From: an uncultured Roseovarius sp.
GTDB taxonomy: Bacteria; Pseudomonadota; Alphaproteobacteria; Rhodobacterales; Rhodobacteraceae
Direction: 5' to 3'
Assembly (NCBI RefSeq): GCF_913057115.1
Contig: NZ_CAJXNN010000021.1
Coordinates: 1 to 62,543, forward strand
DNA: 62,543 bases
Below are positions 62,190-62,543 of this stretch, one piece after another. The notes under the pieces were generated by a model that saw only the letters and a list, made by a program, of their open reading frames with translations, was not told the DNA's origin and did not search any database. The position numbers were made by a program, and so were the translations under genes. Within the stretch, counting starts at the first letter, position 1. Every line of letters begins with the position of its first letter.

Positions 62190-62543
62190 GCAAAAGTCCG
62201 GTTGTCTGGGCCGCGCGCAGGGGCGGGCGGGTCATATTCGGCTGTATTGTCTGGCGGGATTTGACGGAGCGGGCCGTGGCGGCTTGCCCTTGGTGTCACC
62301 CGGGTGATGGCGTGGTTGCGGCCCCTGTATCGGCACTGGCGGGAAATGCCAAGGTGTGGGGGAGGGAATTGTCGGCAGGTGTGGCGCGGGCAAGGATTTT
62401 GCAAAATCCTTGGGCGCGCCCCCAATGGCAAACCGTCTTGGTGATTGTGGTGAATGACGGGTGTGCGCCCAAGGCCGCCATCAGGCGCAGTCCGGGCATC
62501 GTCCGACCTGGAGGGCGTTTGCAAGGATTGTGTGGGGCCTGAC
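62190..62543. other. Region right of the SulP gene, no gene seen
   Basis: No convincing coding frame. It contains the 22-bp perfect palindrome at 62391-62412 (CAAGGATTTTG and its complement). The promoter of the SulP gene should be at its left end. Confidence 0.5.
62391..62412. repeat. 22-bp perfect palindrome
   Basis: CAAGGATTTTG followed by its exact reverse complement. Same length and CAAGG ends as the fourth unit of the array at 33249-33340. Confidence 0.6.

Overview
The window is a chromosomal segment of an alphaproteobacterium, most likely a member of the Rhodobacteraceae (roseobacter group). Three things support this. A CtrA phosphorelay is present (cckA, sciP, ctrA). The SOS boxes have the alphaproteobacterial direct-repeat form (GTTC or GAAC, 7 nt, then the same tetramer). 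The serine-cycle module mtkA-mtkB-mclA is present, together with GC-rich codon use. Nearly all of the DNA is conserved housekeeping sequence. I saw no prophage, insertion sequence, CRISPR array, rRNA or tRNA gene.

Layout. 1-7408 (minus): an outer-membrane biogenesis operon, lptF-lptG-lptD-surA-pdxA-rsmA, whose genes mostly overlap by 1-4 nt; rsmA runs off the left edge. 7536-10042 (plus): pepA, holC, coaD. 10296-14262 (minus): two GAPDH paralogues flanking a module of a PepSY protein, cytochrome b561, a membrane-anchored LuxR-type regulator and a 47-residue membrane protein. 14474-17498 (minus): malyl-CoA lyase and both malate-CoA ligase subunits. 17499-18577: a gene-poor kilobase with hairpins. 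18578-23709 (plus): guaB, an RsmB-like rRNA methyltransferase and cckA. 23922-29520: a sulfotransferase-like gene (minus), then recA, alaS, a DUF1330 protein and a histidine phosphatase. 29535-33908: a zinc-protein-like gene, typA, a GNAT-fold protein, a tiny membrane protein and ssb. 34104-38233: a lytic transglycosylase, an orphan Tat-exported solute-binding protein, an AraC regulator and miaA. 38541-50677 (plus): the envelope cluster pyrH-frr-uppS-cdsA-dxr-rseP-(41-aa protein)-bamA-skp-fabZ-lpxA-lpxI-lpxB. 50688-52656 (minus): mnmA, mtfA. 52792-58679: sciP, ctrA, ligA, recG and a 40-residue membrane protein with a LexA box. 58878-62189: an IscU-like scaffold protein, hisI, a tandem universal stress protein and a SulP transporter.

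How the parts fit. The two envelope clusters supply LPS synthesis and transport (LpxA, LpxI, LpxB, LptF, LptG, LptD), outer-membrane protein assembly (BamA, SurA, Skp) and isoprenoid and phospholipid precursors (Dxr, UppS, CdsA). CckA, SciP and CtrA are parts of one regulatory circuit; a perfect CtrA box lies before cckA and a one-mismatch box before ctrA. RecA, SSB, LigA and RecG cover recombination and repair, and LexA boxes precede recA and the 40-residue protein. Central carbon genes (two gap genes, mtkAB, mclA) sit together, and GTTANCGNTAAC palindromes lie before both gap genes.

The less explained items are these: the SOS-type small membrane protein after recG; the PepSY-b561-LuxR operon; several tiny membrane-protein genes; and families of short perfect palindromes and CGTACG-rich elements in intergenic DNA, with a possible palindrome pair inside miaA.
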